A stretch of 23,553 bases of DNA from DATARH01 sp035504235. GTDB taxonomy: Bacteria > Pseudomonadota > Alphaproteobacteria > ATCC43930 > CGMCC-115725. Positions 1 to 8,120 of the stretch are shown here, one piece after another. The notes below the pieces were generated by a model. The model worked only from the letters and a program-made list of their open reading frames with translations, ran no database searches and was not told the origin of the DNA. Numbering within the stretch: position 1 is the first letter of the stretch; each line of letters starts with the position of its first letter. The stretch is taken from the NCBI GenBank assembly GCA_035504235.1, contig DATJSH010000277.1:1-23553 (forward strand), written 5' to 3'. A program made the translations under genes and the position numbers.

Positions 1-216
1 CCGAACGGCAAGTTGAGACCGTCATCCCCTCGATCCGTCGCCGCAAACCGCTCATCCCTCACGACGCGGTTGCCTACCGCCCAGCGCAACCTTATCGAGC
101 GCATGGTCTGCCGGCTCAAAGACTTCCGTCGTGTCGCCACCCGCTTCGACAAGCTCGCCAGAAACTTCCTCGCCGGCGTTCTCCTCGCAGTAGCCTTACG
201 CTGGTGGCTCAATTGA
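1..216 (+). pseudogene. IS5-family transposase, C-terminal remnant with a frameshift
   Basis: This is the 3' end of a DDE transposase of the IS5 type; the rest lies outside the window. Read from base 3, the frame gives a segment with TVIPSIRRRKPLIPHD and ending in AYR at base 80. The family's next motif, QRNLIER, followed by RLKDFRRVATRFDKLARNF, appears only one frame away, starting at base 82. One extra C in the run at 80-82 would explain the break, so the expected motif YRQRNLIER is split between two frames. The Glu of NLIER is normally the last residue of the DDE triad, so the frameshift separates it from the other two. The tail ends at a TGA at 214-216. I infer a dead copy, although a sequencing error in the C-run would look the same. 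Confidence 0.8.
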
Positions 217-229
217 GTCCGGACCCTAG
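215..229 (+). mobile_element. Possible right terminal end of the IS5-type element
   Basis: Directly after the transposase stop is GAGTCCGGACCCTAG. Some IS5-group elements end within a few bases of the transposase stop, with a GGGTCC-type terminal inverted repeat and a CTAG or TNA target duplication. The left end is outside the window, so the inverted repeat cannot be confirmed here. Confidence 0.35.
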
Positions 230-233
230 TGCG

Positions 234-251
234 GTCGGGCATCCGCCCGAC
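234..251 (-). terminator. Hairpin downstream of the Bcr/CflA gene
   Basis: A perfect 7-bp stem (GTCGGGC / GCCCGAC) with a 4-base loop lies 30 bases past the stop of the minus-strand efflux gene. There is no T-run on either side, so it may be a REP-like extragenic palindrome rather than an intrinsic terminator. The flanking GTAGGTCGGGC wording on the minus strand resembles short repeats scattered in proteobacterial genomes, but no second copy is seen in this window. Confidence 0.35.
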
Positions 252-280
252 CTACGGCACGGAGGCGGCAGCGCACTTGA

Positions 281-1555
281 TTAATCCGCGGCCGCGGGCG
301 CGAGCATACCGCTCGGCAATCGCATCGCGACCGCGCCGAGCACCATCGCCACGATCTGCGTCGTGACGACCACGGTGACCATCGCCGACGGCCCTTCATG
401 CGGCAGCATCGCGACCACCAGCGTCCCGAGCGCCGAGGCCGCCATCTGCAGAAAGCCGATAAACCCCGAAGCCGTTCCGGCGATCTTCGGATAGACACTG
501 AGCCCCGAGGCCATCGCGCTCGGCTGGCTGAGCCCATTGCCCATCGAGCTCGCCGCCATCGGGACGAAAAGCGTCCAGATGCCGAGGCCGGGATAGACGC
601 ACCACGCCGCCATCGCGAGACCCGATGCGAGCGACAGGCCGACGCCGAGAAGGATCATCGCGCTCGACCCCACCCGCCGCGCAAAGCGCGCCGCGGCGGC
701 GTTGCCGAGAATATAGGCGGCCATGGGAAAGATGATCATCACCCCGTAAGTGCTCGGCGGCTGATGCAGCGTCTCTGACAGGAGATAAGGCGCGCTGGCG
801 ATGAAGGTGAACCAGGAGGCGCTGGTGAAGGCGGTGCACAGCGCAAAGCACATCACCGCCCGCGACCCCAATAGCGTGCGGTAGGAACGGCCGATCTCCG
901 GCATGTTGAGCGGAACCTTCTCGGTATGGGTCTCGGCAAGCCGCGCCTGTGTCCAGGCCAGCACGCCAATGCCGAAGAGCGCATGCAGCGCGAACATCGC
1001 CCGCCAGCCGAACCATAGCGTGACGTAGGCGCCGAGCGCCGGGCTGATCGCCGGCACCAACGTCATCGCCATCATTACGATGGCGATGCCGCGCGCCGAG
1101 GCGTCGCGGTCGTAGACGTCGCGGATGATCGCACGACCGAGCACGAGCCCCGCGCAAGCGCCAACCGCCTGCGCTATACGGCCGCCGATCAGCACCGGCA
1201 GCGACGGCGCGAACCCGCAGAGCGCCGTGCCGGCGAGGAACAGGCAAAGCCCGGCGAGCAGCACCGGGCGACGGCCGAAGCGGTCCGATATCGGGCCGTA
1301 GATCAGCTGCCCCGCGGCAATGCCGAGAAAATAGAGGGTGAGGACAAGCTGAACCTCGGCCGGGCCGCGACCGAATACCCGCGCCAAGATCGGCAGAGTC
1401 GGCACGACCATGTGAAGCGCGCAGAAGCCGATCGCGGTCGCCGCGGCGAGGAGCGCGAGCGGCGGCGGACGGCGCACCCCCGCCGGGCGGTCGCCCCCTA
1501 GATGATCATCCCTTTGACGATCGGCGGCGAAGCTATCGATGTTGCCGGAAACCAT
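281..1555 (-). CDS. Bcr/CflA-type multidrug efflux MFS transporter
   Basis: This is an inner-membrane drug:proton antiporter of the major facilitator superfamily. The 424 residues hold about twelve hydrophobic segments. The first is at about 32-55 (PPLALLAAATAIGF, then VVPTLPILA, typical of Bcr proteins). MFS motif A follows at 87-100 (GPISDRFGRRPVLL), and the Bcr-like stretch AQAVGACAGLVLGRAIIRDV comes next. The ATG at 1555 has no visible ribosome site, and its first 26 residues are hydrophilic. A GTG at 1477 (residue 27) just before RRPPPLALL is a credible alternative start. The gene is divergent from prsW across 229 bases (1556-1784), in which I see no convincing promoter or operator. No regulator is adjacent, and the substrate cannot be told from sequence. 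Confidence 0.88.
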   Translation of the reverse strand: MVSGNIDSFAADRQRDDHLGGDRPAGVRRPPPLALLAAATAIGFCALHMVVPTLPILARVFGRGPAEVQLVLTLYFLGIAAGQLIYGPISDRFGRRPVLLAGLCLFLAGTALCGFAPSLPVLIGGRIAQAVGACAGLVLGRAIIRDVYDRDASARGIAIVMMAMTLVPAISPALGAYVTLWFGWRAMFALHALFGIGVLAWTQARLAETHTEKVPLNMPEIGRSYRTLLGSRAVMCFALCTAFTSASWFTFIASAPYLLSETLHQPPSTYGVMIIFPMAAYILGNAAAARFARRVGSSAMILLGVGLSLASGLAMAAWCVYPGLGIWTLFVPMAASSMGNGLSQPSAMASGLSVYPKIAGTASGFIGFLQMAASALGTLVVAMLPHEGPSAMVTVVVTTQIVAMVLGAVAMRLPSGMLAPAAAD

Positions 1556-1784
1556 CGGACGCGGCGATTGCCCTCAATACGCAAGTCTAAGGGATGGAAT
1601 GCGCCAACTGCACATATTTTCATCTTGTTCTTCATCTTGGCTGGCATCATCCCGCGGCAGGAAGGGCGAATGCCGCCGGGTGACCCGCGGTGGAGTCGGC
1701 GAAGCGATTAGCTCGGGTTGCTTCAGTTGAGCCGGCCGAGCCTTTAGTATACGCAATCGTAGCGAACCTGGCGCGATACCCCTG

Positions 1785-3059
1785 ATGGCCCTTCAGCCCG
1801 AAAAGACCGAGGACGGCGAAATCTCCCGCGCCGATCTACTGCCGTTCGCGACCTCGTTCGGCGAGTTGTGGCACAGCGCGTTTTTGTGGCCCGGCGCAAC
1901 CCTGGCGGTATTTACCGCGGCGCTGCTGATCTTAGCCGCAGTGAAAAACGAGATCGGGTTTTTCTGGTGCCTCGGCTGCCTCATCTCGCTCGGCAATCTG
2001 TTTCTCATTTATATGTGGTGCGGCAAGAAGATGCCGTTTCTCTACATGGTTGCGGTCGCGGTGCTCGCCTTCGTCCTCGATGCGGTGCTGAGCCCGCTGG
2101 TGATCGCCGCGGAAGCGATGATGCCGACGATCGTCGCGCCGGGCATCATCGAGGAGACGGTCAAGATCCTGCCCGTCGTCATCGTGCTCGTTGGCGGGTT
2201 GCTGCTTTCGCACCCGCTGCAGCGCGAATACGGGCTGCGCGAGCCGCTCGATGGCATCATCCTCGCCGCCGCCTCGGCGACCGGCTTCGCCTTTCTCGAA
2301 ACGATGTTCATCTACATGCCGAAATACGGCGCCCTGATCTCGACCCCGCGGCTGCTCGTCAACATTTTCAGCCACATCGCCTATGCCGGCTCGTTCGGCT
2401 ATTTTATCGGGTTGGCGGCGTTGCGCCATCGGCGGGCAATCCCCGCGGCGATCGCCGTGGCGATCGGTTTCGGGCTGGCGAACCTGCTGCACGATCTGTG
2501 GGACGCGATGCGTTTCTACGGTTCGGGCCTGGCGATCATGAGCCCGATACACGAAGTCGTCATCGCGACGGTCTGCTTTGTCGTACTGGGCTCGCTGATC
2601 ATGAAGGCGCGCGAGATGTCGCCCGAGCGGGAGTTCCTGTGGCCGTACGGCTCGCTGATGCCCTACCGCGCGCCGGAAGTCGCGCCCTTGCCGCCGATGC
2701 CGGTGCTGCCGGGCGACATCTGGCTGGTGATCTCCGGCCGACAATTGAGCCTGACCGAGACGACGCACCTCACGGTGCGCGACATCCCGTGCCTCACCGC
2801 GCCCGCTCCTGATGGCATCGTCGCCGAGGTGCGCGAGCATCCCGACGACCCGTCTCTCCTGGTGCTGCGCAACCTGTCGAAAGAGACCTGGGAGACCGTG
2901 CTGCCCGACCATGCGGTACGCAAGATCGAACCCGCCGGCACGGTGCGGCTGCTCGCCGGAACGCGGATCGTGTTCGGCGCACAGACCGGGGTGGTCATCG
3001 TCACCTCGACCGAGATCGGCGCCGACCCGCGGGCCAGGCCGGAAGAGGAGTGGTGCTGA
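1785..3059 (+). CDS. PrsW-family intramembrane protease with a C-terminal extra domain
   Basis: The 424-residue protein carries all the PrsW (family M82) signatures inside a multi-helix membrane domain: EETVK at 123-127, FAFLE at 168-172, a His in the helix HIAYAGSFGYFIG at 197, and HDLWD at 236-240. PrsW proteins cut membrane substrates; the founder cleaves the RsiW anti-sigma factor in Bacillus. Residues about 310-410 form a soluble tail after the last helix, with VREHPDDPSLLVLRNLS, then W, then PAGTVRLLAGTRIVFG. This layout resembles FHA-like beta-sandwich domains seen on some PrsW relatives and could read a phosphorylated or regulatory partner. No sigma or anti-sigma gene is nearby, so the substrate is unknown. 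The ATG start has a weak ribosome site. The stop is only four bases from the convergent GNAT gene's stop. Confidence 0.82.
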   Translation: MALQPEKTEDGEISRADLLPFATSFGELWHSAFLWPGATLAVFTAALLILAAVKNEIGFFWCLGCLISLGNLFLIYMWCGKKMPFLYMVAVAVLAFVLDAVLSPLVIAAEAMMPTIVAPGIIEETVKILPVVIVLVGGLLLSHPLQREYGLREPLDGIILAAASATGFAFLETMFIYMPKYGALISTPRLLVNIFSHIAYAGSFGYFIGLAALRHRRAIPAAIAVAIGFGLANLLHDLWDAMRFYGSGLAIMSPIHEVVIATVCFVVLGSLIMKAREMSPEREFLWPYGSLMPYRAPEVAPLPPMPVLPGDIWLVISGRQLSLTETTHLTVRDIPCLTAPAPDGIVAEVREHPDDPSLLVLRNLSKETWETVLPDHAVRKIEPAGTVRLLAGTRIVFGAQTGVVIVTSTEIGADPRARPEEEWC

Positions 3060-3063
3060 GAGT

Positions 3064-4296
3064 CTAGCGGAAGCTCGCGAGGCTCTGTTTCTGCCGGCCC
3101 TGGGCATCGAAATTGCCGGGGTCGAGCCAGCGCTCGAACGCCTGCTTGAGGCGCGGCCACTCGCGGTCGACGATCGAGAAATACATCGTGTCGCGATTGC
3201 GGCCGTGGATCACGATCGCCTGCCGGAACAGTCCCTCGTAGGTAAAGCCGAGGCGCGCCGCCGCGACGCGGCTGGGCAGATTCCAGCTGTCGCATTTCCA
3301 CTCGTAGCGACGATAGCCGAGCTCGTCGAAGGCGCGGCGCATCATCAGGTACATCGCCTCGGTCGCCGCCGGCTTTTGCTGGAGGCGCGGGCTGAAGTTG
3401 AGGCTGCCGACCTCCATCACTCCCATCGGCGGGGCGATGTTCAAATAGGCCGCGACCCCGACCGCCTGCCCGCTCGCTTTGTCGATGATCGCGTGGAACA
3501 TCCGGCTCGAATCATCAGATAAGCCGGCGATCCAGGCGCGCTGTTCTTCGACGGTCGCAAAGGGGCCGTAGGCATAATAGGTGAAGTTGCGGCCGTCACC
3601 CTCGGCATTGGCGGCGAAGAGAGCGGCGGCGTGGCGCTCGGCATCGAGCGGCTCCACGATCGCCAACCGGCCCTCCATCGCGGTGAGCGGCGGACGCGGC
3701 GCCGGCTTCCAGTCCGGGACGATGTGCCAGCCGATCCACTGACCGAACTCATTGCGCCGCGGCCGAGGGTTATCGCTTTGGGACCTGCCCGCATAGCGAG
3801 CCGTAACCGGGCGATAGAGCGCGGCTTTCCCGCCCACCGCGCGACGCGCCGCCGCGACATTGGGAAAGACGGCGATGCCGCGACAAGGCGTCGTGCTGTC
3901 GAGGCCGGCCGAGACCAGCCAGGTCATGCCATCGATCGGGTCGGGCGAGGCGCGGTCGGCAACGGCGAGCACGCCGCCTTCGGGCATTTCCGGCGCCGTC
4001 GCCAGCCCATCGAACAGGTTGCGGCGGTGCAGCGTCTCGTCGACCAGCCCGACCCACGGCCCCATGCCGCGCACCCGCAGATAGGTTTCGTTCTGGAAGA
4101 CCGCGGGCGACGTCACCGTGTACATCGCCAGCGACGGCGGCACGCCGCGATCGAGCGCGGCGAAACGCTGCGCCGACAAGACGCCCGGCACCGATGTCAT
4201 CGCCGTGAGATGGCCCTTGTACCACTCGTCCCATTCGGGCCGCCGGCTGGGCTCGATCAGGGCGCTTTCGCTGAAGAAGATCATAGGGAGAGCCAA
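3064..4296 (-). CDS. Two-domain protein: dimeric alpha/beta-barrel-like N-terminus plus GNAT acetyltransferase
   Basis: The 410-residue protein appears to join two units. Residues 1-100 include EWDEWYKGHLTAMTSVPGVLSAQRF, a pattern of EthD/DUF-type ferredoxin-like alpha+beta-barrel proteins. Residues about 178-395 match RimJ/RimL-like GNAT N-acetyltransferases: RRNEFGQWIGW at 180-190, ME-G-R-L-A-IVEPLDAERHAAALF at 207-227, and the acetyl-CoA-side helix SRVAAARLGFTYEG at 342-354. Free-standing GNAT relatives usually begin near the RNEFGQ motif, so a fusion is likely. The frame is open through the junction (near 3757-3790). The start overlaps the end of the upstream anion permease by 16 bases, so it is the last gene of a three-gene operon. 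The acetyl acceptor is unknown; targets of this GNAT branch include protein N-termini and small amines. Confidence 0.75.
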   Translation of the reverse strand: MALPMIFFSESALIEPSRRPEWDEWYKGHLTAMTSVPGVLSAQRFAALDRGVPPSLAMYTVTSPAVFQNETYLRVRGMGPWVGLVDETLHRRNLFDGLATAPEMPEGGVLAVADRASPDPIDGMTWLVSAGLDSTTPCRGIAVFPNVAAARRAVGGKAALYRPVTARYAGRSQSDNPRPRRNEFGQWIGWHIVPDWKPAPRPPLTAMEGRLAIVEPLDAERHAAALFAANAEGDGRNFTYYAYGPFATVEEQRAWIAGLSDDSSRMFHAIIDKASGQAVGVAAYLNIAPPMGVMEVGSLNFSPRLQQKPAATEAMYLMMRRAFDELGYRRYEWKCDSWNLPSRVAAARLGFTYEGLFRQAIVIHGRNRDTMYFSIVDREWPRLKQAFERWLDPGNFDAQGRQKQSLASFR

Positions 4297-5504
4297 GCAG
4301 CGCCGACGGCGATCGTCAACACCGTCAGCGGCGCGCCGACCCGGAAATAGGCCCAGAAGCCGATCGTCACACCTTGCGACCGCGCGCCCTGAACGACGAT
4401 CAAGTTCGCGACCGAACCAAGGATCGTCAGGTTGCCGGCCAGGGTCGCGGCCATGGCCACGGTGAGCCAGGCGCGCTGCGAGTCGGCAAGCGCGTTCACG
4501 AACGGCTTCAGCACCAGCACGGCCGGTACGTTACTGACGATATTCGCAAGCGCCGCCGCGACGACACTCAACACGGGAACGCTGTCGAGATGCAGGCGGC
4601 CGACGCGTGCGACGATGTCTGGCGTCAGCAGCACCTTCTCGAAGCCGGCGACGACGACAAACAGCCCGGCAAACATCAGCAGCAGCGGCCAGTCGATCTC
4701 GTGGTAGATGCGGTCGCTTGGCAGATTGCGCGTCAACAGCATCGCGCCGCCGGCGACGAGCGCCGCCTCGGCCGGCGCCACGCCGGCAAAAAATGCGGCG
4801 ACCATCGCTACGGTCACGGCCAGCGATTTGACCATATGCGCGTGGTTCGAAGCGTCCGGCGGCGGCTCGGCGGTAAAGCCGCCATCGCGGCGGAACTCGC
4901 CGCGATGGGTCAGCCAGATCACAAAAAAGGTCAGCACCAAACCCGCCGCCGCCACTGGCGACAACGACGCGGCGAAGCGGCCATAAGACAGGCCCGAAAA
5001 GCTGCCGATCAGGATGTTCTGCGGATTGCCGCTGATCGTCGCGGCGCTGCCGACATTCGAAGCCATCGCCACCGCCAGCAGATAAGGGACTGGATCGCGG
5101 CGCAGCCGCCGGGCGATGTCGGCGACGAGCGGAGTCATCACCAGGCAGATCGCGTCATTGAGCAAAAACGCGGAGAACACTCCCGCGCTGACGGTCACGA
5201 CCGCGAGCAGCTGCAGCGGCTGCCGGGCGCGGCCGACGATCCAGGCATTGACCCGGCCGAAAAACCCCGAGAGGCGCAAATTGCCGACAACGATCATCAG
5301 ACCGAGCAGTAGGGCCAGTGTCGGGAAATCGATCGCCTGCGCCAGATCCGGAAGTTTTACGGCGCCAACGGCGAGCATCAGGCTGCCGCCGACCATCGCG
5401 GCGCCAGCGCGGTCGATACGGAACCCCGGCAGCCGCCCGATCGCCACCACAATGTAGGTCGATACGAAGATCGCCGCCGTCGCGGCAATCGCGAGGTCGC
5501 TCAC
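4281..5504 (-). CDS. SLC13 / ArsB-NhaD-type anion permease
   Basis: This is a membrane permease of 407 residues with about ten to eleven hydrophobic segments. It belongs to the ion-transporter superfamily that contains CitMHS, ArsB and YbiR-like anion carriers. Signatures include LLLGLMIVVGNLRLSGFF in the first half, SGNPQNILIGSFSG in the middle, and a second repeat with LANIVSNVPAVLVLKPFV, then GNLTILGSVANLIVVQ. These paired re-entrant SN-P / GN-loops are typical of the fold. The frame stays open upstream, but those codons only shadow the MFS gene. I place the start at the GTG at 5502-5504, which overlaps the MFS stop as GTGA, signalling translational coupling. The substrate (arsenite, dicarboxylate, sulfate or another anion) cannot be decided; no arsC or arsR lies beside it. 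Confidence 0.82.
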   Translation of the reverse strand: MSDLAIAATAAIFVSTYIVVAIGRLPGFRIDRAGAAMVGGSLMLAVGAVKLPDLAQAIDFPTLALLLGLMIVVGNLRLSGFFGRVNAWIVGRARQPLQLLAVVTVSAGVFSAFLLNDAICLVMTPLVADIARRLRRDPVPYLLAVAMASNVGSAATISGNPQNILIGSFSGLSYGRFAASLSPVAAAGLVLTFFVIWLTHRGEFRRDGGFTAEPPPDASNHAHMVKSLAVTVAMVAAFFAGVAPAEAALVAGGAMLLTRNLPSDRIYHEIDWPLLLMFAGLFVVVAGFEKVLLTPDIVARVGRLHLDSVPVLSVVAAALANIVSNVPAVLVLKPFVNALADSQRAWLTVAMAATLAGNLTILGSVANLIVVQGARSQGVTIGFWAYFRVGAPLTVLTIAVGAAWLSL

Positions 5505-6751
5505 TCGGCCACGCGGCTCAAGGCCGGGCGAGGCATGACTTCGGCGCGCCGGTCGATATTCCGCGTCTCGGGCATTGCGATCCAAAATAACACGAGTCCC
5601 GTGGCCGCGATTGCCGCCAGCGCGAGAAAGGCGGCAGAATAGCCATCGGCCATCACGATCAGCCCAGCGATCGTCGTCGACAGCGAGGCGCCGATGCCTT
5701 GCGCCGCCTGCACTGCGCCACGTGTCACATTGAACCGGCCGGTGCCCCAGGTCAGATCGGCGACGATGAGCGGGAAAAGGGCGCCGAACAGCCCCGCGCC
5801 GATGCCATCGAGACATTGGATCGCGACCAGCCAATAGGGATCGTCCGACAGCGTGTAGAGCGCGCCGCGGATCGGCAGGATTAGAAAACCGGCGAGAAAG
5901 AGCGGCTTGCGGCCCCAGTCATCGGCTTTCCGCGCAACAAGGATCGCCATCGGCACCATGACGAGCTGGGCCGCGAGGATGCAGGCGGACATCGCCGCAG
6001 TGCCAAGGTTCTTATTCTGCAACGCCAGTTTCTGCCCGACCAACGGCAGCATCGCCGCATTGGCGAGGTGGAACAGCACCACGCACACGGTAAAGATCAG
6101 CAACGGCCGGCAGGTCAACAGCAGTGAAAAGCCCGAAGGCTGCTCTTGATGTCGCCGGTCGCCGTCGGGCAGCCCACGGGCGACCTCGTGATCGATCGCG
6201 TCGGCAGGAATCGCCAGTACGCTGAGCAGGCTCAGCACCGCCATCGCCGCGAGCAGGAAGAATACGGCGACCGGCCCGAATTCCCAGGCGGCGATGCCCG
6301 CCACCGCGGCCGCGACCGCGTTGCCGCCGTGATTGAACGCCTCATTGCGGCCGTTGCGTGCCGCAAAGGCGCGGTGCCCGACGATTCCGAGGCTCACCGC
6401 CGCGATCGCCGGGCCGAACACAGCACCGCAAATCCCCATCGCGGTCTGCACAGCGGCGACGCTCCAAAACCCGTCTAAGGCCGACAGCGCAAGGGCCAAT
6501 AAAGTGACGGCCAAGGCAGCGGCGGCGATGAGCGCTCGCTTGGCCCGCAGCGTATCGACGAGCGCGCCGACCGGGGTCTGCGCGACGATGCCGGCGGCCC
6601 CGGCGATCGACATGACGATGCCGATCTCGGCCTGGTTCCATTGCCGCGCAGTCAGCAGATAAACCGCGAGATACGGCCCGAGCCCACCCTCGACGTCGGC
6701 AAGAAAAAAGTTCAGCGCGTCGAGCGCGCGCACGGGGCGGTCAGATTTCAC
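5501..6751 (-). CDS. MFS permease
   Basis: A 416-residue major facilitator permease, first gene of the operon leading into the anion permease and the GNAT protein. After the GTG start come VKSDRPVRALDALNFFLADVEGGLGPYLAVYL and about twelve hydrophobic helices. The loop VGALVDTLRAKRALI fits MFS motif A, and ARKADDWGRKPLFLAGF repeats it in the second half. I chose the GTG at 6749-6751. The longer open frame to 6901 would translate a palindromic intergenic repeat and has no family similarity. No strong Shine-Dalgarno site is visible. The early LADVEGGLGPYL is found in predicted MFS exporters of alphaproteobacteria, but the substrate is unknown. It shares its stop bases with the next gene's start. 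Confidence 0.82.
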   Translation of the reverse strand: MKSDRPVRALDALNFFLADVEGGLGPYLAVYLLTARQWNQAEIGIVMSIAGAAGIVAQTPVGALVDTLRAKRALIAAAALAVTLLALALSALDGFWSVAAVQTAMGICGAVFGPAIAAVSLGIVGHRAFAARNGRNEAFNHGGNAVAAAVAGIAAWEFGPVAVFFLLAAMAVLSLLSVLAIPADAIDHEVARGLPDGDRRHQEQPSGFSLLLTCRPLLIFTVCVVLFHLANAAMLPLVGQKLALQNKNLGTAAMSACILAAQLVMVPMAILVARKADDWGRKPLFLAGFLILPIRGALYTLSDDPYWLVAIQCLDGIGAGLFGALFPLIVADLTWGTGRFNVTRGAVQAAQGIGASLSTTIAGLIVMADGYSAAFLALAAIAATGLVLFWIAMPETRNIDRRAEVMPRPALSRVAE

Positions 6752-6861
6752 GGTAACCGATATGCGTGGTGATCGATCGCAAACTCGATCGCCGCGCGAC
6801 GGTTCCTGACGATACGCCCCATAACATCCTTCAATCCCCTTGGCCGACTCGATCCGGCCAT

Positions 6862-6910
6862 CCACGAATAAGGGCGGGCTATTCGTGGACCCCCGGGTCA
6901 AGCCCGGGGG
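6862..6910. repeat. Twin-hairpin extragenic repeat
   Basis: Two adjacent perfect inverted repeats sit between pncB and the MFS gene. The first is CCACGAAT / ATTCGTGG (6862-6869 and 6881-6888, 11-base loop). The second is CCCCCGGG / CCCGGGGG (6890-6897 and 6903-6910, loop TCAAG). The wording CCCGGGTCAAGCCCGGGG is a familiar mobile intergenic palindrome in alphaproteobacteria. It begins 44 bases past the pncB stop and may act as a transcript-end stabiliser, but has no T-tail on the minus strand. Confidence 0.55.
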
Positions 6911-6953
6911 AGGCGATCAAACTGGAAGGCGTATCCCGCTTAAAGGTGCAGCG

Positions 6954-8111
6954 TCACTTGCGCAGCAGGAACTCCCGACCGGCCTTGACCATCGGCTCGC
7001 CGTCGAAGGCGATGATGTCGGCGGTGGCGTAGGTCTCGCGCCAGGCTTCCGGCAGATACGAGCCGGTGCCGATCGCGTCGATCGGCGCGTTGGCGACCGC
7101 CATCATCCGGCATTTCTGCGGGCCGAACCCCGAGCTCGCGACAATGCGCGCCTTGGGAAAGCCGGCCTCGTCGAGGACCAGTCGCATCTTCCACAGCGCC
7201 GCGGCCGAGACGCCGGTGCCGACCAGGTCGCGCAGCTCGTCCTCGGTGCGGTAACCGCGGATGGATTGCGGCGCCTGCGCCTCGAGGATCGCGTAAGAGA
7301 GACTGAGGTCGAGCCCCTCGCAATAGCGGCCGCCCGGCGTGTCCATGCGAAAAGCGAGGCTGCCGCTGGCCGCCAGATCGGGGAAGCGGCGGCACACCGC
7401 GACCGCATCGCTCGTCTCGCGGCCGAAATAGTCGACGAGCACGGTCAACGGCTCGTCGGGGAAGGTTTCGCGGAACATTTCGGCGGCGCGCACGGTCGAG
7501 CCGGCGTAGCCGATGAGCGCATGCGGCATCGTGCCGATGCCTTTTTCCGTCGCGAAATAGGGCGCGGTCGCATCCGCCGCGCAGCCGATAAAGCCGATGG
7601 CGCCGGCGACCTTTTTCGCGTGCGCCGAGCCGACCGAGGCGGCGTAGGCCATCATCTCGGCCATCTCGGCGCCGGCGCAGTGCCGCGCGTCCATCGCCAG
7701 GAACGCGACCTTGGGCAACTCCGCGCACATCGCCGACGCGTTGTAGGCGGCGACGCAAGCCGGCCCCAGTTTCTGCAGCATGACCGTTTCGAGATCGACG
7801 AGATGATAGAGCGGTCCCGTGATGTAAAGGATCACCTCGCCGGCGCCGACGATGTCGCCCTCGGGCCGGTTCAGCTCGATGTCGAATTTGACGCCGCGGG
7901 CGGCGGCCATCGTCTCGAGGAAATCGATCGCCAGGCGCGGCGTCGAGATCACCGGCCGGCGCATAAACACCGCGTAGGTGGCGCGGCGATCGCCGAACCG
8001 CTCGACGATCGCCTTGGTCTTGAGAAAATAGCTGTCGGTGTGCGCGGCGAGGTTGCGTTCTCGCTCGCTCGCCGCGCCGCCCGACAGGTCGTTCGCCAAG
8101 TCGTTGGCCAC
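6954..8111 (-). CDS. pncB: Nicotinate phosphoribosyltransferase-like protein (NAD salvage)
   Basis: This 385-residue protein matches the NAPRTase / type II phosphoribosyltransferase family, which joins nicotinate and PRPP to make nicotinate mononucleotide in the Preiss-Handler route. Visible features are the N-terminal HTDSYFLKTKAIVERFG, the core helices LITGPLYHLVDLETVML-like (ITGPLYHLVDLETVM), then ALIGYAGSTVRAAEMF, LTVLVDYFGRE, the substrate-loop-like FRMDTPGGR, and the C-terminal IGTGSYLPE. The start is a GTG at 8109-8111 with AGGGCGAG just upstream. The gene follows the DAHP synthase stop by nine bases, so both should be on one transcript under the aromatic leader described at 9650-9799. 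Length is at the short end for PncB, close to the archaeal/short bacterial subfamily. The exact substrate within the family (nicotinate or nicotinamide) is inferred. Confidence 0.82.
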   Translation of the reverse strand: MANDLANDLSGGAASERERNLAAHTDSYFLKTKAIVERFGDRRATYAVFMRRPVISTPRLAIDFLETMAAARGVKFDIELNRPEGDIVGAGEVILYITGPLYHLVDLETVMLQKLGPACVAAYNASAMCAELPKVAFLAMDARHCAGAEMAEMMAYAASVGSAHAKKVAGAIGFIGCAADATAPYFATEKGIGTMPHALIGYAGSTVRAAEMFRETFPDEPLTVLVDYFGRETSDAVAVCRRFPDLAASGSLAFRMDTPGGRYCEGLDLSLSYAILEAQAPQSIRGYRTEDELRDLVGTGVSAAALWKMRLVLDEAGFPKARIVASSGFGPQKCRMMAVANAPIDAIGTGSYLPEAWRETYATADIIAFDGEPMVKAGREFLLRK

Positions 8112-8120
8112 TGGCTCGCC

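Noticed and set aside
1932..3107. Minus-strand open frame of 391 codons opposite prsW
   Set aside because: The plus strand carries all PrsW motifs; the minus frame is Arg/His/Asp-rich without any motif.
5505..5834. 110-residue N-terminal extension of the anion permease
   Set aside because: It translates the end of the MFS gene in another frame and is Arg-rich, while the family N-terminus begins at the GTG at 5504.
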